NCBI RefSeq assembly: GCF_016031635.1
Contig: NZ_JACEGD010000035.1
Coordinates: 1 to 63,998, forward strand
DNA length: 63,998 nt
Source of the DNA: Bradyrhizobium diversitatis
GTDB taxonomy: Bacteria > Pseudomonadota > Alphaproteobacteria > Rhizobiales > Xanthobacteraceae
Direction of reading: 5' to 3'
The notes under the pieces were generated by a model that worked only from the letters and a program-made list of their open reading frames with translations, was not told the origin of the DNA and searched no databases. Shown piece after piece: positions 55,577-63,998 of the stretch; position 1 is the stretch's first letter, and each line of letters starts with the position of its first letter. The position numbers and the translations under genes are program-made.

Positions 55577-56740
55577 TCAAAGTTCAAATAGCTTGCGCGG
55601 TGCTTTTGTCAGCACCTCGACGCGGGAGTCGGTGAGGCGACACGTTTCACTTACGACATAGCCAAACTCTTCCTCCACCCAGTTACCCAGCATCAGATGG
55701 AACGTCATGTTTGGCTTCAGCTCAGTCATATTACCTACCTCTAAGCTGATTGGTTCCGGCCAATCGATGCCTATGGCATACCCGCAGCGGGACTCCTTCT
55801 TAAGACCCATCTTCTCGATGGTGCGGTAGAGGGCGCTCGCAACGTCACCGGCTGTATTGCCAGGACGCGGTACATCTAACGCAGCCTCAAGACCGGCAAC
55901 TTCTGCCTCGTGCAGGCGACGCAGTCGATCCGGCGCGGGGCCGATTGTGAATGTGCGCGTGATGGCGGCCATTTACTGATACCTGTTACCGCTCAGTTCA
56001 ATACTTGATTTGTGAGCCCTTTTCGCAATTCATCCTCTCTCCAAAGGATGTGAGGTGCGTCCGTACGGGCGACGTTCACATAGGCGCGAACACCCCAGTA
56101 GCAGACTTGCCGCCCGGCGCTCCGCGGATTTTGCGCCGCAACGATCTCTGCGACGACGTCGGCTTCTCTTGCTCCAGGGCACTTCCGCTGCACGGAGGAT
56201 TGCGGCATCGGCAATTGAAGCGGCATCTCGGATCACGTCAATCTCAAGGTCGGATTTAACGATGCGTAGCCTTGTACAGTCAACGGCGTTCGGCAGCCTC
56301 GCTTTGAACTTCTCCGCCGAGGCTATCGTCATCATTCCCCAGATCAGCCCGCGGCTGCCGTTGAATTCGACCCCAACCATCCTATTGCCCAACCCCTCCT
56401 GATGGAGGAAGTCTATTACAGCGTCATAACCGTTCTTGTCCGCTTTGCCGACGTAGTCGTCTGAATAACCAATAATGTGGCCCGCATCGAGGAACGTCAG
56501 ATAAACAAATGCGGAGACATCAATAACACGTACGATGAGCGCCGGTTCTTCCTTGTCGGCGCGCACGAGCGCATGCAGTGAAAAGATCCTGGCACAATTT
56601 TCTGTCAAATAAGTAATATTCGAGGAGCTGGGGACAACGAGCGCGTCTATTTCACGTCGAACCATCTCTTTCTTTATTGCTGCCATCCTTCGCAAGTACT
56701 CGGCTCTCGGGAACGGCTGCGGCGCCTTCTTGATAGTCAT
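55577..56740 (-). pseudogene. eutD: M24 / ectoine hydrolase-like (EutD/DoeA type), frameshifted
   Basis: The creatinase N-terminal domain is intact from ATG 56740: MTIKKAPQPFPRAEYLRRMA, PSSSNITYLTENCARIFS, IGYSDDYVGKADKNGYDAVI, IVKSDLEIDVIRDAASIADA AILRAAEV. Around 56170 the frame shifts to GAREADVVAEIVAAQ and TDAPHILWREDELRKG, and near 55990 to MAAITRTFTIGPAPDRLRRL, GYAIGIDWPEPISLEVGNMT, ELKPNMTFHLMLGNWVEEEF and YVVSETCRLTDSRVEVLT. So nearly all of the enzyme is still readable, but across three frames, with a TGA/ATG break before the last part. EutD/DoeA opens the ectoine ring to N-acetyl-diaminobutyrate; related M24 proteins act on other amides. Confidence 0.7.
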
Positions 56741-56832
56741 ATCTACGAACTCCTGACGAGTGTGAGAACTATTTAGATTTCACTGGTGAAGAGCCGCGAC
56801 TTAGTGGTGTTGCACCTGCGGAGCATGAAACG

Positions 56833-57528
56833 TCATGTTACAGACGCGAATACCATCCGGCACAGGTCGGCGATGTCATAAATTGGAAGCCGCGTATTTT
56901 TCCGAAGCTCACGCGACACCAAGGGAAAGCCTGCACATTCAAATAGAATCGCCTTGATGGCCGGGTGCGCGGCTCTCAAACGGGAGATGCAGGCTTCCAC
57001 ATCCGACTGTATCGAGAAAACCGGAGTAAACACTGGGGGACGCACCATCTCGTTGCGTAGCAACTCTCCGCCTTCAATCCCACCGATAACAACTCTGGAC
57101 CGATCGGACGGGTTCCCAATGACCAGAGTGTCTTCCGTAAGATTGGACGAGTCGGCGGTCACAACAGCAACCTTTCCGTCCCTCGGAACTTGGCTTAGCA
57201 TCATCGGCAACAGGAGGAGGCTTGAGAGTGCGACCGGTACGTCGACCGCAGCCGCAACAGCTTTTTGATGGCGGATAGAAAAGCCGCAATTGCTGCTGAT
57301 CGCAACTGCGCCGCGGGCGACCAACTTGCGGGCCGCTGCAACGAAGGCCGGCTCTAAGATAGGGTCTCCGCGGACGACCAACTCTGACCACCCGCCTTCG
57401 ATCGTCTCGGAAATTACCGGAAGGTCGAGCAACTCAGTAAAGCGAGGATTGGCCGCCGGAGAACCGGCTGGTAGCCCCTTTTCTAGGGCAAGTATTCCAA
57501 GAGCGGGTTTCGAGGACGACGTCATCAT
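56833..57528 (-). CDS. Asp/Glu/hydantoin racemase-superfamily protein
   Basis: 231 residues: PALGILALEKGLPAGSPAAN, then the first catalytic cysteine in AISSNCGFSIRHQKAVAAAV, SSLLLLPMMLSQVP, VAVVTADSSNLTEDTLVIG and the second cysteine in KAILFECAGFPLVSREL. The two-cysteine layout is that of cofactor-independent racemases and maleate isomerases, a superfamily that includes EutA of ectoine use. It may invert an amino acid centre of the imported compound or isomerise a dicarboxylate. Intact, in the same direction and between the M24 and M20 genes. Confidence 0.75.
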   Translation of the reverse strand: MMTSSSKPALGILALEKGLPAGSPAANPRFTELLDLPVISETIEGGWSELVVRGDPILEPAFVAAARKLVARGAVAISSNCGFSIRHQKAVAAAVDVPVALSSLLLLPMMLSQVPRDGKVAVVTADSSNLTEDTLVIGNPSDRSRVVIGGIEGGELLRNEMVRPPVFTPVFSIQSDVEACISRLRAAHPAIKAILFECAGFPLVSRELRKNTRLPIYDIADLCRMVFASVT

Positions 57529-57641
57529 TAGCCTTCTTGCGCTAGTTGCTTGCTCAAGCTCTTGCTTGCTGAGGTCTGCTGCTTTGCGGCGAACAGCCGA
57601 TATCCCTAGATGAATTTCTCAACGACCGACGCACGGACTGG

Positions 57642-59054
57642 CTACCCCACGGGGGCTTTCCTCGGGCCCGCGTACCTGCCGATTTCATGCAGCAGAGCAG
57701 CGCCCGTTCTGATCCCTCTCAGATAATAATCGATCTCGATATTCTCATTTGGTGCATGATTGGTCTGATCATGGTTCGCATACGGTAAGACAAATGAGTG
57801 CGTGTTGAGAATTTTGGTGAAAACGTATTCCGGTAGGCTGCCTCCTGCCACAGGATACACAAGTGGCTCCCGACCTTGTCCAAGTCGAACGGCGCTCTGG
57901 ATTAGCTTAGCGAACGGTGAGTCAAACGGCGTTTTTGAAGGTAGCATTCCTTCGACCGGAACGAACTCGATATCTGGGGCATGGCGCCTAACGTGAGCCT
58001 CCAATTTCGCCAAGACATCGTCTGGCGTCTGCTTCTCAACGAGGCGCGCGTCGCACTTGACAATGGCCTCGTTCGGCACGATCGATTTCGAACCCCGCCC
58101 GCCATAGCCACCATGAAAGCCATTGATGGTGAGGGTTGGATGAAACATAATTCTATCTGCCAAAGGCCGACCGCTAGGAGTATCCAACTCGGCGAGATCG
58201 AGCTTTTTCATGACTTCTGCAGCGTCCAGAGGCAACGCCCTCGCAGTCGCGACTTCGAGGTCACCCGGTGGAACAATGTCATCATAAAAGCCTTCAACAG
58301 TAATCTCTCCGGCCGCATTCTTTATGGTCGCCAACAAATGCACGAGCTTCCAGATAGGGTTTGGTGCGACACCGCCGAAGCCGCCAGAATGCACATCACT
58401 GTTCGCGGTATGAGCTCGCAACTCGAAAGATACAATTCCCCGAACACCATGGAAAATGTAGGGACTTCCCGATGGATCCATCGCGCCGTCGGCGGTCACG
58501 ACTACATCTGCCTGCAACAAGTCTCGGTGAGCGCGAACGAATTCTTCAATGTTTGGACTGCCGATCTCTTCCTCTCCTTCGAGCAGAAACAAGACATTGC
58601 ATGGCAATCGGCCATGCACCGCCAGATACGATTCCACAGCGAGCAGCTGAGCGAAGTGTTGGGCTTTATTATCTCCCACCCCGCGCGCATAAATGCGCCC
58701 ATCGCGTATTGTCGGCTCGAATGGTGGGGTTATCCAGGCCTCCAACGGTTCCGGAGGCTGCACGTCATAGTGGCCATAAAGCAAAATCGTTGGCGCTCCA
58801 GGCGCATGGTTCCAGCGCCCAAACACCATTGGGTGCCCGGACGTAGGGATCGTCTGCGCATCAAACCCTAAGCGATTTAGCATTTCAACGAGGATTTCAC
58901 CGACTTCACGGATGCCGATGTTCTGCGCGCTGATGCTGGGATGTCTTAGATAATCGAGCAGACGGTTGATAAATTGATCTTCGTTTGCTGCGATGTGCTT
59001 ATAGATGCTAGACAGCTCAGCAGTAATTTTGACCTGTTTTTCTGTCGCATTCAT
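57642..59054 (-). CDS. M20-family metallopeptidase (dipeptidase type)
   Basis: From ATG 59054 (MNATEKQVKITAELSSIYKH, 470 residues; AGGA nine bases upstream) the zinc ligands and catalytic acids are all present: H95 and D97 in LLYGHYDVQP, D128 in GVGDNKAQHF, E161/E162 in LLEGEEEIGSPN. The dimerisation domain has DVHSGGFGGVAPNPIWKLVH, and PVAGGSLPEYVF and YANHDQTNHAPNENIEIDYY lie near the end. This branch (DUG1/carnosinase-like) hydrolyses dipeptides and other amide-linked amino acids. An upstream ATG at 59126 is open but lacks support. In context it could release an amino acid from the imported compound. Confidence 0.85.
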   Translation of the reverse strand: MNATEKQVKITAELSSIYKHIAANEDQFINRLLDYLRHPSISAQNIGIREVGEILVEMLNRLGFDAQTIPTSGHPMVFGRWNHAPGAPTILLYGHYDVQPPEPLEAWITPPFEPTIRDGRIYARGVGDNKAQHFAQLLAVESYLAVHGRLPCNVLFLLEGEEEIGSPNIEEFVRAHRDLLQADVVVTADGAMDPSGSPYIFHGVRGIVSFELRAHTANSDVHSGGFGGVAPNPIWKLVHLLATIKNAAGEITVEGFYDDIVPPGDLEVATARALPLDAAEVMKKLDLAELDTPSGRPLADRIMFHPTLTINGFHGGYGGRGSKSIVPNEAIVKCDARLVEKQTPDDVLAKLEAHVRRHAPDIEFVPVEGMLPSKTPFDSPFAKLIQSAVRLGQGREPLVYPVAGGSLPEYVFTKILNTHSFVLPYANHDQTNHAPNENIEIDYYLRGIRTGAALLHEIGRYAGPRKAPVG

Positions 59055-59147
59055 TTTCGATTTTCCTGCTTTTGCCGATTGTCTATTTGCGGTCGCGTGA
59101 CGGAAATCGATTTTCAGGGAGTTCACTTCATAAGCGTCGGCGGGATA

Positions 59148-59530
59148 TCAACCTACTCATGCCGCGAGCGGCGAATGTTGGCCTGGCTGTGCTCTTCAGG
59201 AAACAACGCAGACAATTTCGGACGCTTGCGTGTTTTAAGGCATCATCAACGGCCCGCTCGTTCAAAGTGAGCGCCGACGGGATGGAAGATACTCTCTCGA
59301 CGAAGGTGAGCACCTCCGGAATGTCGGCGAATTGCGGCACTCGGTCGGATGGAAGAAACGTCCCAACCTCAAAGTGCGTCACATCAGCCGAACGCTCACG
59401 AGCAGCCGACTCGATCTTCTGTGACGTTGTCGGCCATGCCTTCACCAGGTGCAAGCGATCGCGGAGAGCTATCTTGCGAAGAGCTACGCGATCGATTGGG
59501 TGAGCTGTAGTGACGCACGTTTTACCCATC
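59148..59530 (-). pseudogene. HMG-CoA-lyase-type gene, N-terminal remnant (copy 2)
   Basis: VTTAHPIDRVALRKIALRDR then LHLVKAWPTTSQKIES, ADVTHFEVGTFLPSDRVPQF and TLNERAVDDAL parallel the intact enzyme at 50.96-51.92 kb. In the catalytic motif LRDGLQ has become LRDRLH. A frameshift near 59235 leads to ASEIVCVVS and ANIRRSRHE, then a stop, so about two thirds of the gene is gone. Its ATG overlaps the stop of the CoA-transferase upstream. Confidence 0.7.
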
Positions 59531-60715
59531 GCACGCACCATGCTCTGTCGCACCGCTGGCAGCTTCGATCGTTTCTTTGTCGAATCCGAGGGAGGACAAT
59601 ATCGCGTCAGTGTGCTCACCCATCGCAGGCACGTTGCCAATATTCCCGATAGGAAGACCGTCTACGTCTACGGGTAGAGACGGAGCACGGAAAGCGCCCC
59701 CCTCCGGCATTACCGACTCGACCAATCCGCCCGGGCGGAGAACATGCGGATCCGAGTACATGTCCTTCGGACGGGCCACCGGCGAGTAGGGGATTCCCTC
59801 ACGCTCAAAATTTTCGCGCAGCGTGTCGAGGGTCGTTCCACGAATTGCGTTGGTCAAGACCGGCAAGGTAAGCGGGCGCGCTTTGATTTGGTCACCTTTC
59901 GTCTGTAGCGTTGGGTCGGCTGCGAGATCTACGAGCCCGAGAACGTCACAAAGCACCCGCCAGTGCCGTTCCGTTGCGACTGCCACAAAAATCTGATGAT
60001 TGTCTGCAGTCTGGAAAATATCATAGACCGGCCAAGCGAACGTTCTTTCCGGCATCGGGAGCGGTTCTTGGCCTTCCAGTTCAAACTGAACCATGTGCTG
60101 AGCAACGAGCAGCAGTGCGTTTTCGAACAATCCGATTCGCAGACTTCTGGCGCGCCCCGTTCGCTTTCGCTCCATAAGCGAGGCAACTACTGTGAATGCA
60201 CCGAACAGACCGCCCATGATGTCGTTGACTGAAGCCCCCACGCGTAGGGGGCGCCCGGTCGGCCCGGTCATGTACGCTAGGCCCGTCATCATCTGCACGA
60301 CCTCATCCAGTGCCGTACGATGTTCGTAGGGACCAGCCAGGAAACCCTTGTGGGATGCGAGGATCAATCGAGGAAACTTGCCCCTCATCGCATCAGCATT
60401 GAGCCCCATCTTGGCAAGCGACGCGCTGCTGAAATTGTCAATGAAGACGTCAGCAGTGGACAGCAAGGCATCGAGAGCGGTCCGACCGCTGTGGGATTCG
60501 GTGTCGAGGCGGACTGATTTTTTTCCCCGATTGAACAGCGGGAAGAGGGGGCGGCCCATGCCCGATAAGTAGCGGGTTTTGTCGCCCGCCACGGGCTCGA
60601 CCTTAATGACTTCCGCCCCCAGCGTCGCGAGAAACATGCCACAGGACGGGCCCATTACCATATGGCTCATTTCGACCACCCGAATACCTTCCAAGGGTCG
60701 GAAATTTTCACTCAT
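59522..60715 (-). CDS. CaiB/BaiF-family (type III) CoA-transferase
   Basis: 397 residues from ATG 60715: MSENFRPLEGIRVVEMSHMV, GAEVIKVEPVAGDKTRYLSG, LFNRGKKSVRLDTESHSGRT, DVFIDNFSSASLAKMGLN. RVGASVNDIMGGLFGAFTVV contains the conserved catalytic Asp, and DPHVLRPGGLVESVMPEGG follows. The whole fold is present. It would activate a carboxylic acid, probably the substrate of the partner lyase, using a CoA donor such as succinyl-CoA. First gene of the long minus-strand region. An upstream ATG at 60730 is possible, but the paralogue at 52305 shows MSENF as the conserved start. Confidence 0.85.
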   Translation of the reverse strand: MSENFRPLEGIRVVEMSHMVMGPSCGMFLATLGAEVIKVEPVAGDKTRYLSGMGRPLFPLFNRGKKSVRLDTESHSGRTALDALLSTADVFIDNFSSASLAKMGLNADAMRGKFPRLILASHKGFLAGPYEHRTALDEVVQMMTGLAYMTGPTGRPLRVGASVNDIMGGLFGAFTVVASLMERKRTGRARSLRIGLFENALLLVAQHMVQFELEGQEPLPMPERTFAWPVYDIFQTADNHQIFVAVATERHWRVLCDVLGLVDLAADPTLQTKGDQIKARPLTLPVLTNAIRGTTLDTLRENFEREGIPYSPVARPKDMYSDPHVLRPGGLVESVMPEGGAFRAPSLPVDVDGLPIGNIGNVPAMGEHTDAILSSLGFDKETIEAASGATEHGACDG

Positions 60716-61499
60716 GTTCTGCATATCCACCCATAGGAATACGTCGAGTTAGATACCTCCTGATGGCCGCACGATTTCAACGTTTTTCCGGACTTTCCGC
60801 AGATTCTAGGTATGGTCAGCCCATTAACGCAGCTTTTCTGCATCGAAGTATCAGGATTAGTGTCACATGCTTGCAATTTGACAATGGCTGCCAAACGCCG
60901 TGCTTGCTTTCTTCAGTGATCGCGATTGCCAGCTAGACGCCTTGATTGCCGGGAAGGCCTTCAGGGATCCAAAAGTCAATTCATTCGGCCAGCCAAAGCT
61001 TTTTGGCGGTGGAGCGGGACGGAGCATAGAGCAAGGCTAACCAACTTTCATGGGTTTGCGATTGCTTTGGAGTACGACCCTCGACCCGCTTAGAAGCAGG
61101 AACGTGCTCTTGGAGGAAACGCGTCGGCGCAGACAAGCTCTCTTTAGCACGCCGAGACTACGGTGGACTGTCGGCTCCTCTAGCGGACTGTTGAAGAAGT
61201 AGCCAACCGGCGGACGATAAAGGGAATGTCGTCGCCGCTTCGATGCATATCTCGTCGTCCGTTCTTTAATCGCGGGCAGGATGTCAACTCCGATACTCCA
61301 AATTGATCCGCTGCCGGGTTCATGGTTCTTTCCGCAGTCGTCTCTGTGCACGAGCGCCGCATGATTGCGTTCAAGAGGTGTGGCGCATCCCGATGTTAAG
61401 AACGCGGTGCGCGCAACGCCCGCAGGGACGACTTCGAGATTGCCAGCACCGTCGTCCCGCCAGGGACGCATACTCCGCCGAAGGCGGATCTGGGTTAAT
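60716..61499. other. No recognisable gene; upstream of the catabolic region
   Basis: The promoter of the CoA-transferase should lie in the first 200 bases. I see no gene family in the rest and no confident promoter motif. Confidence 0.35.
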
Positions 61500-61504
61500 T
61501 TAAG

Positions 61505-62469
61505 ACTGCTTCATGCGGTGCGCATCTCTGCCTGGAATTCGGTGCCATCTATCCAGATGGCATGGAGGATGACGGCCATTTTGCGCGCGACAGCAACCTT
61601 GGCCTTTTTGGCGTCGATGCGTTTGGCCAGCTTGCTGCCCCAGCGCTTGAGCGAAGAACCTCACCTGACAACAGTCAGCAGGACGTTCGCGGCCTCGAAC
61701 AGATAAGTTCGCATCTGGTGGTTGCCGCGCTTGGAGATGCGGCCAGTAGATCAATCTCACCAGATTGATAACATCTTGGTGTCAAGCCGAGATAGGCGCC
61801 GACGTCGGCGGAGTGTCGGAAGGAGTGGGGTCGTCGATGGTAACGACGAAAGACAGGGCAGTCAGGGGACCGATGCCGGGAACGGTCATCATTCGCGTCT
61901 CGTCGGCTTTTGCCGCTGCCAGGAGTAGTCGATCGAACTTCTCAATCTGCTCAGTCAAGCAGGTCTGGGAACGGAGTAGCGATGCAAAAATATCTTGTAA
62001 AATCCGGCGCTTCAGCGAGCACGGCGTCGAGTTCGCGGCCGAGGTTAGTCGAGCCGGCCTTGCCGAGCACTATTCCCAGCCCCTTGCACAGACCGCGCAT
62101 TTGGCTGTCAATATCTCGCCGTAGATTCACCAGCCTGGTCCGGCGCCAACCCATGCGGGCCATTTCGGCCCCCCTGGCATCGTTCTGATCCGACTTGTTG
62201 ATGCGCATCGATAACGCTGCGTTGGCATGACGCGCGTCCAGGCAAATTACCGGAAAGCCTAGCGCCTTGAGTTGGTGCCAAAGCCAATTGGAAAGCGAGC
62301 CCGTTTCAAACACGATCCGTTCAGCATTGCAGGCGTGCTGCCGCAAACTTTTGGCGATAGCCTCAGGATTGGCCGACGCGCAACCTTCGAATGTCACGTC
62401 GCCGGTTTGGTCCAAAACGCAAATGCTGGTTTCTTCCGTAGAGATGTCCAGACCAACGTACCGCTTCAT
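61505..62469 (-). mobile_element. IS110-family transposase, frameshifted
   Basis: ATG 62469: MKRYVGLDISTEETSICVLD (first catalytic Asp), ERIVFETGSLSNWLWHQLKA, LGFPVICLDARHANAALSMR, INKSDQNDARGAEMARMGW. The frame leaves the family near 61960. C-terminal pieces with the LTPRCYQSGEIDL (second domain, RYQSGE..) and HRRQKGQGCCRAQNG areas continue in other frames to about 61505. The DEDD domain is intact in the first 150 residues; the Ser-Cys-containing C-terminal domain is broken. Confidence 0.7.
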
Positions 62470-62555
62470 GGCGCTGCTTCCCGTCGATAGTCTGCGGGGA
62501 CCGATCCTACCGACCCTCGTGTCCTCAGGAAGACGTCAGCCGCGATGACGCCATG

Positions 62556-63546
62556 TTAAGAAGCCGATTTAAGCGATGAGCGGTCGCTGGCGGCAGCGAT
62601 GAGGGTGGTCAGGATCACGCACCAAAGAACCCTCAGCCAAGCGAGGATGCGGCGGAGGTTGTGGCCGGCGGCTGAGAGGATGACGTTGTCGGCGTCTCCT
62701 GCGCAGCTTTTGAGGTAGCAGCGGCCGAGGTGACCGTCGGCCTTCAGGTGTCCGATGATGGGCTCGATGGCGGAGCGGCGGCGTAGCTCGCGCTTGATGA
62801 CACCGAAGACGCCGCGCTTTTGGCCAGAGATGAAGATTCGGCGGGGATTTTGGGCGTCGTGGCCGCGGTATCCCTTGTCGACATAGGCCCGCTCGATCGC
62901 GCAGTCGGTGAGTGTCTCGGTGCGGTCGATGACGTCCCGCAAGGTGTGACCGTCGTACGGGTTATCGGGCAGCGCCCTGGCGTGCAGCACGAACAGGCCA
63001 CCGGGAGCACGGCGGTTGTTGGTGACGATGGAGGCTTTGACGCCGAACTCGTAAGGCGCGGCGGCTTTGCCCTTGCCGATGCACTCCACCTCCGGGGCGT
63101 GGAAGGAATAGAGTTTCCAGCCGCGCTGGCGCTGCTGCTGCGAGCGGATCTACGCGGCCCGGCTGGGCGGGAGGGCGAACGCGTTCGATCTTGCGGCGGA
63201 TATCGCGGATGATCCGGCCCAGCTGGCTGCGCAGGATGCGCAACTGGCGCGGATATCGCTTGAATTGTTTGGCATGGGCGTAGCGGGAAGCCATTATTGC
63301 CGCGGTCCTGGCAATGCGAAGATAAGACTGCCGCAGCTTGACCCCGTGCTTCCTCGGCAGGCGGTTGAGCCCCTTGATCGCCGCGTGCAGCAGCCTGGCA
63401 TCGGTCGGGAAGGTGATCGCCTTCGGCTGCACGGCGGTATCGACCGTGACCCGCTTGAGGTCCTGGCTCCGTAACGCGCCGGCCTCGTGCGCCACCCGCA
63501 AGCTCTCGGCCAGCAACAGCTCCGTACCCTCCGGTGAAGCTTTCAA
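62556..63546 (-). mobile_element. IS5-family transposase (copy 3), N-terminus missing
   Basis: TELLLAESLRVAHEAGALRS, QDLKRVTVDTAVQPKAITFP, RLLHAAIKGLNRLPRKHGVK and RDIRRKIERV are followed, after a frameshift near 63160, by MECIGKGKAAAPYEFGVKAS, LPDNPYDGHTLRDVIDRTET, AIERAYVDKGYRGHDAQNPR and SAIEPIIGHLKADGHLGRCY. Same transposase as at 47.3-48.7 kb. The first ~110 residues are lost at the junction with the IS4-type gene. Confidence 0.75.
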
Positions 63547-63689
63547 TTGCCCATAACTTTGGCCACTCGGGCTGATCCGCTAATCGTCGTAATCTTGAAT
63601 CGAAAGAATCACTTGTGATTCCTTGCTGAGCACCTGATTCGGGAGGAGGTGCTCTATGGGGCTGACAGCAAGGGATCGATCGGCAAAAG

Positions 63690-63998
63690 GCCGTTTGTGA
63701 TCCTTGGAAGGTGAATGTTGGATTGATCGAGAGAGTAGTGGATGCGAGTTTAGGGATGCGCGGCTCGGCGACAGATTCCGCAACTGCTCACGCAGATTGG
63801 AAGCGCCATGGGACAAAGCATTCCGCTCGTCTGCCAGGATTGGGCAAATACCAAGGCGGCCTACCGCTTCTTCTCTAATGACCGGGTCAGCGAAGCGGAC
63901 ATTCTGGCCGGCCATTTCCAATCGACACGTGATCGCGCCGCCGCCACTGAAGGTCTCGTTCTTGTGCTGCACGATACAACCGAATTCAGCTATCAACG
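63690..63998 (+). pseudogene. IS4-family (Tn5-like) transposase, N-terminal part, frameshifted and cut by window edge
   Basis: GECWIDRESSGCEFRDARLG DRFR is followed, after a one-base loss near 63780, by QLLTQIGSAMGQSIPLVCQD, WANTKAAYRFFSNDRVSEAD ILAGHFQSTRDRAA and VLVLHDTTEFSYQ. This is the N-terminal DNA-binding domain and first catalytic Asp (HDTTEFSY) of Tn5/IS50-like transposases. The remainder is beyond the right edge. Confidence 0.65.

Noticed and set aside
56833..57528. Naming the racemase-type protein EutA
   Set aside because: The two catalytic cysteines fit the superfamily, but nothing I can see separates EutA from other racemases in it.
57981..58871. 296-codon open frame on the plus strand
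   Set aside because: Antisense of the M20 peptidase, which has all catalytic residues.
1..63998. CRISPR arrays, tRNA and rRNA genes, nod boxes
   Set aside because: Reading by eye I found no regularly spaced repeats, no cloverleaf-like tRNA sequence and no convincing nod-box; a tRNA scan and motif search would be decisive.

Overview
The window reads like a decaying accessory island of a nodulating alphaproteobacterium, most likely Bradyrhizobium or a close relative. The evidence is the GC-rich codon use, a very high density of rhizobial-type insertion-sequence remnants (IS3, IS5, IS21, IS66, IS110, IS630, IS701, IS4) and broken tyrosine and serine recombinases. The gene content is also accessory in character: ectoine/hydroxyectoine catabolism, CoA-transferases, a truncated leuA, a modA remnant and orphan biosynthetic enzymes. 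I see no nod, nif or fix genes, no tRNA or rRNA gene and no CRISPR array. The genus assignment is inference.

Layout. 0-2.5 kb: IS630 edge, broken amidohydrolase, IS3 scrap. 2.7-6.5 kb: an intact minus-strand set of radical SAM/SPASM protein, Gfo/Idh/MocA oxidoreductase and SAM methyltransferase, preceded by a small ORF. 6.7-13.2 kb: sigma54-type site and modA remnant, a small conserved-looking protein, a histidine/phenylalanine ammonia-lyase-type pseudogene, two divergent GNAT acetyltransferases, IS debris. 13.4-16 kb: ABC transporter scraps, an intact CaiB-type CoA-transferase and an N-terminal M24/ectoine-hydrolase-like fragment. 16.5-19 kb: leuA without its regulatory domain, between IS remnants. 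19.8-22.3 kb: a nearly complete IS66 element. 22.8-24.1 kb: EctB-type aminotransferase. 24.4-32.1 kb: recombinase and IS graveyard with one intact JmjC-like protein. 32.4-34.3 kb: eutB-eutC. 35.2-41.1 kb: MFS pseudogene, an IS3 element with readable ends and target duplication, a CmcI-like enzyme, IS66 remnant. 41.5-45.1 kb: aminotransferase and aldehyde dehydrogenase, divergent from an Lrp/AsnC regulator (doeD/doeC/doeX-like). 45.2-49.6 kb: scraps of leuS, MFS, LysR, IS5 and IS66. 49.75-60.7 kb: a long minus-strand catabolic region. 61.5-64 kb: IS110, IS5 and IS4.

How the genes may work together. eutB, eutC, the doeC/doeD-like pair with its AsnC regulator, an EctB-type aminotransferase, broken ectoine-hydrolase-like M24 genes and an EhuB-like polar amino acid ABC transporter suggest that ectoine/5-hydroxyectoine use was once encoded here. 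The key ring-opening enzyme is now disrupted in both copies. The 50-61 kb region also encodes CaiB-type CoA-transferase, an HMG-CoA-lyase-type enzyme with its catalytic cysteine, an Asp/Glu racemase-type protein and an M20 peptidase. That combination would suit import and hydrolysis of a conjugated amino acid, then CoA activation and C-C cleavage of the released hydroxy-acid. The CoA-transferase/lyase pair is duplicated, and the two copies have decayed in complementary ways, so one intact version of each enzyme remains.
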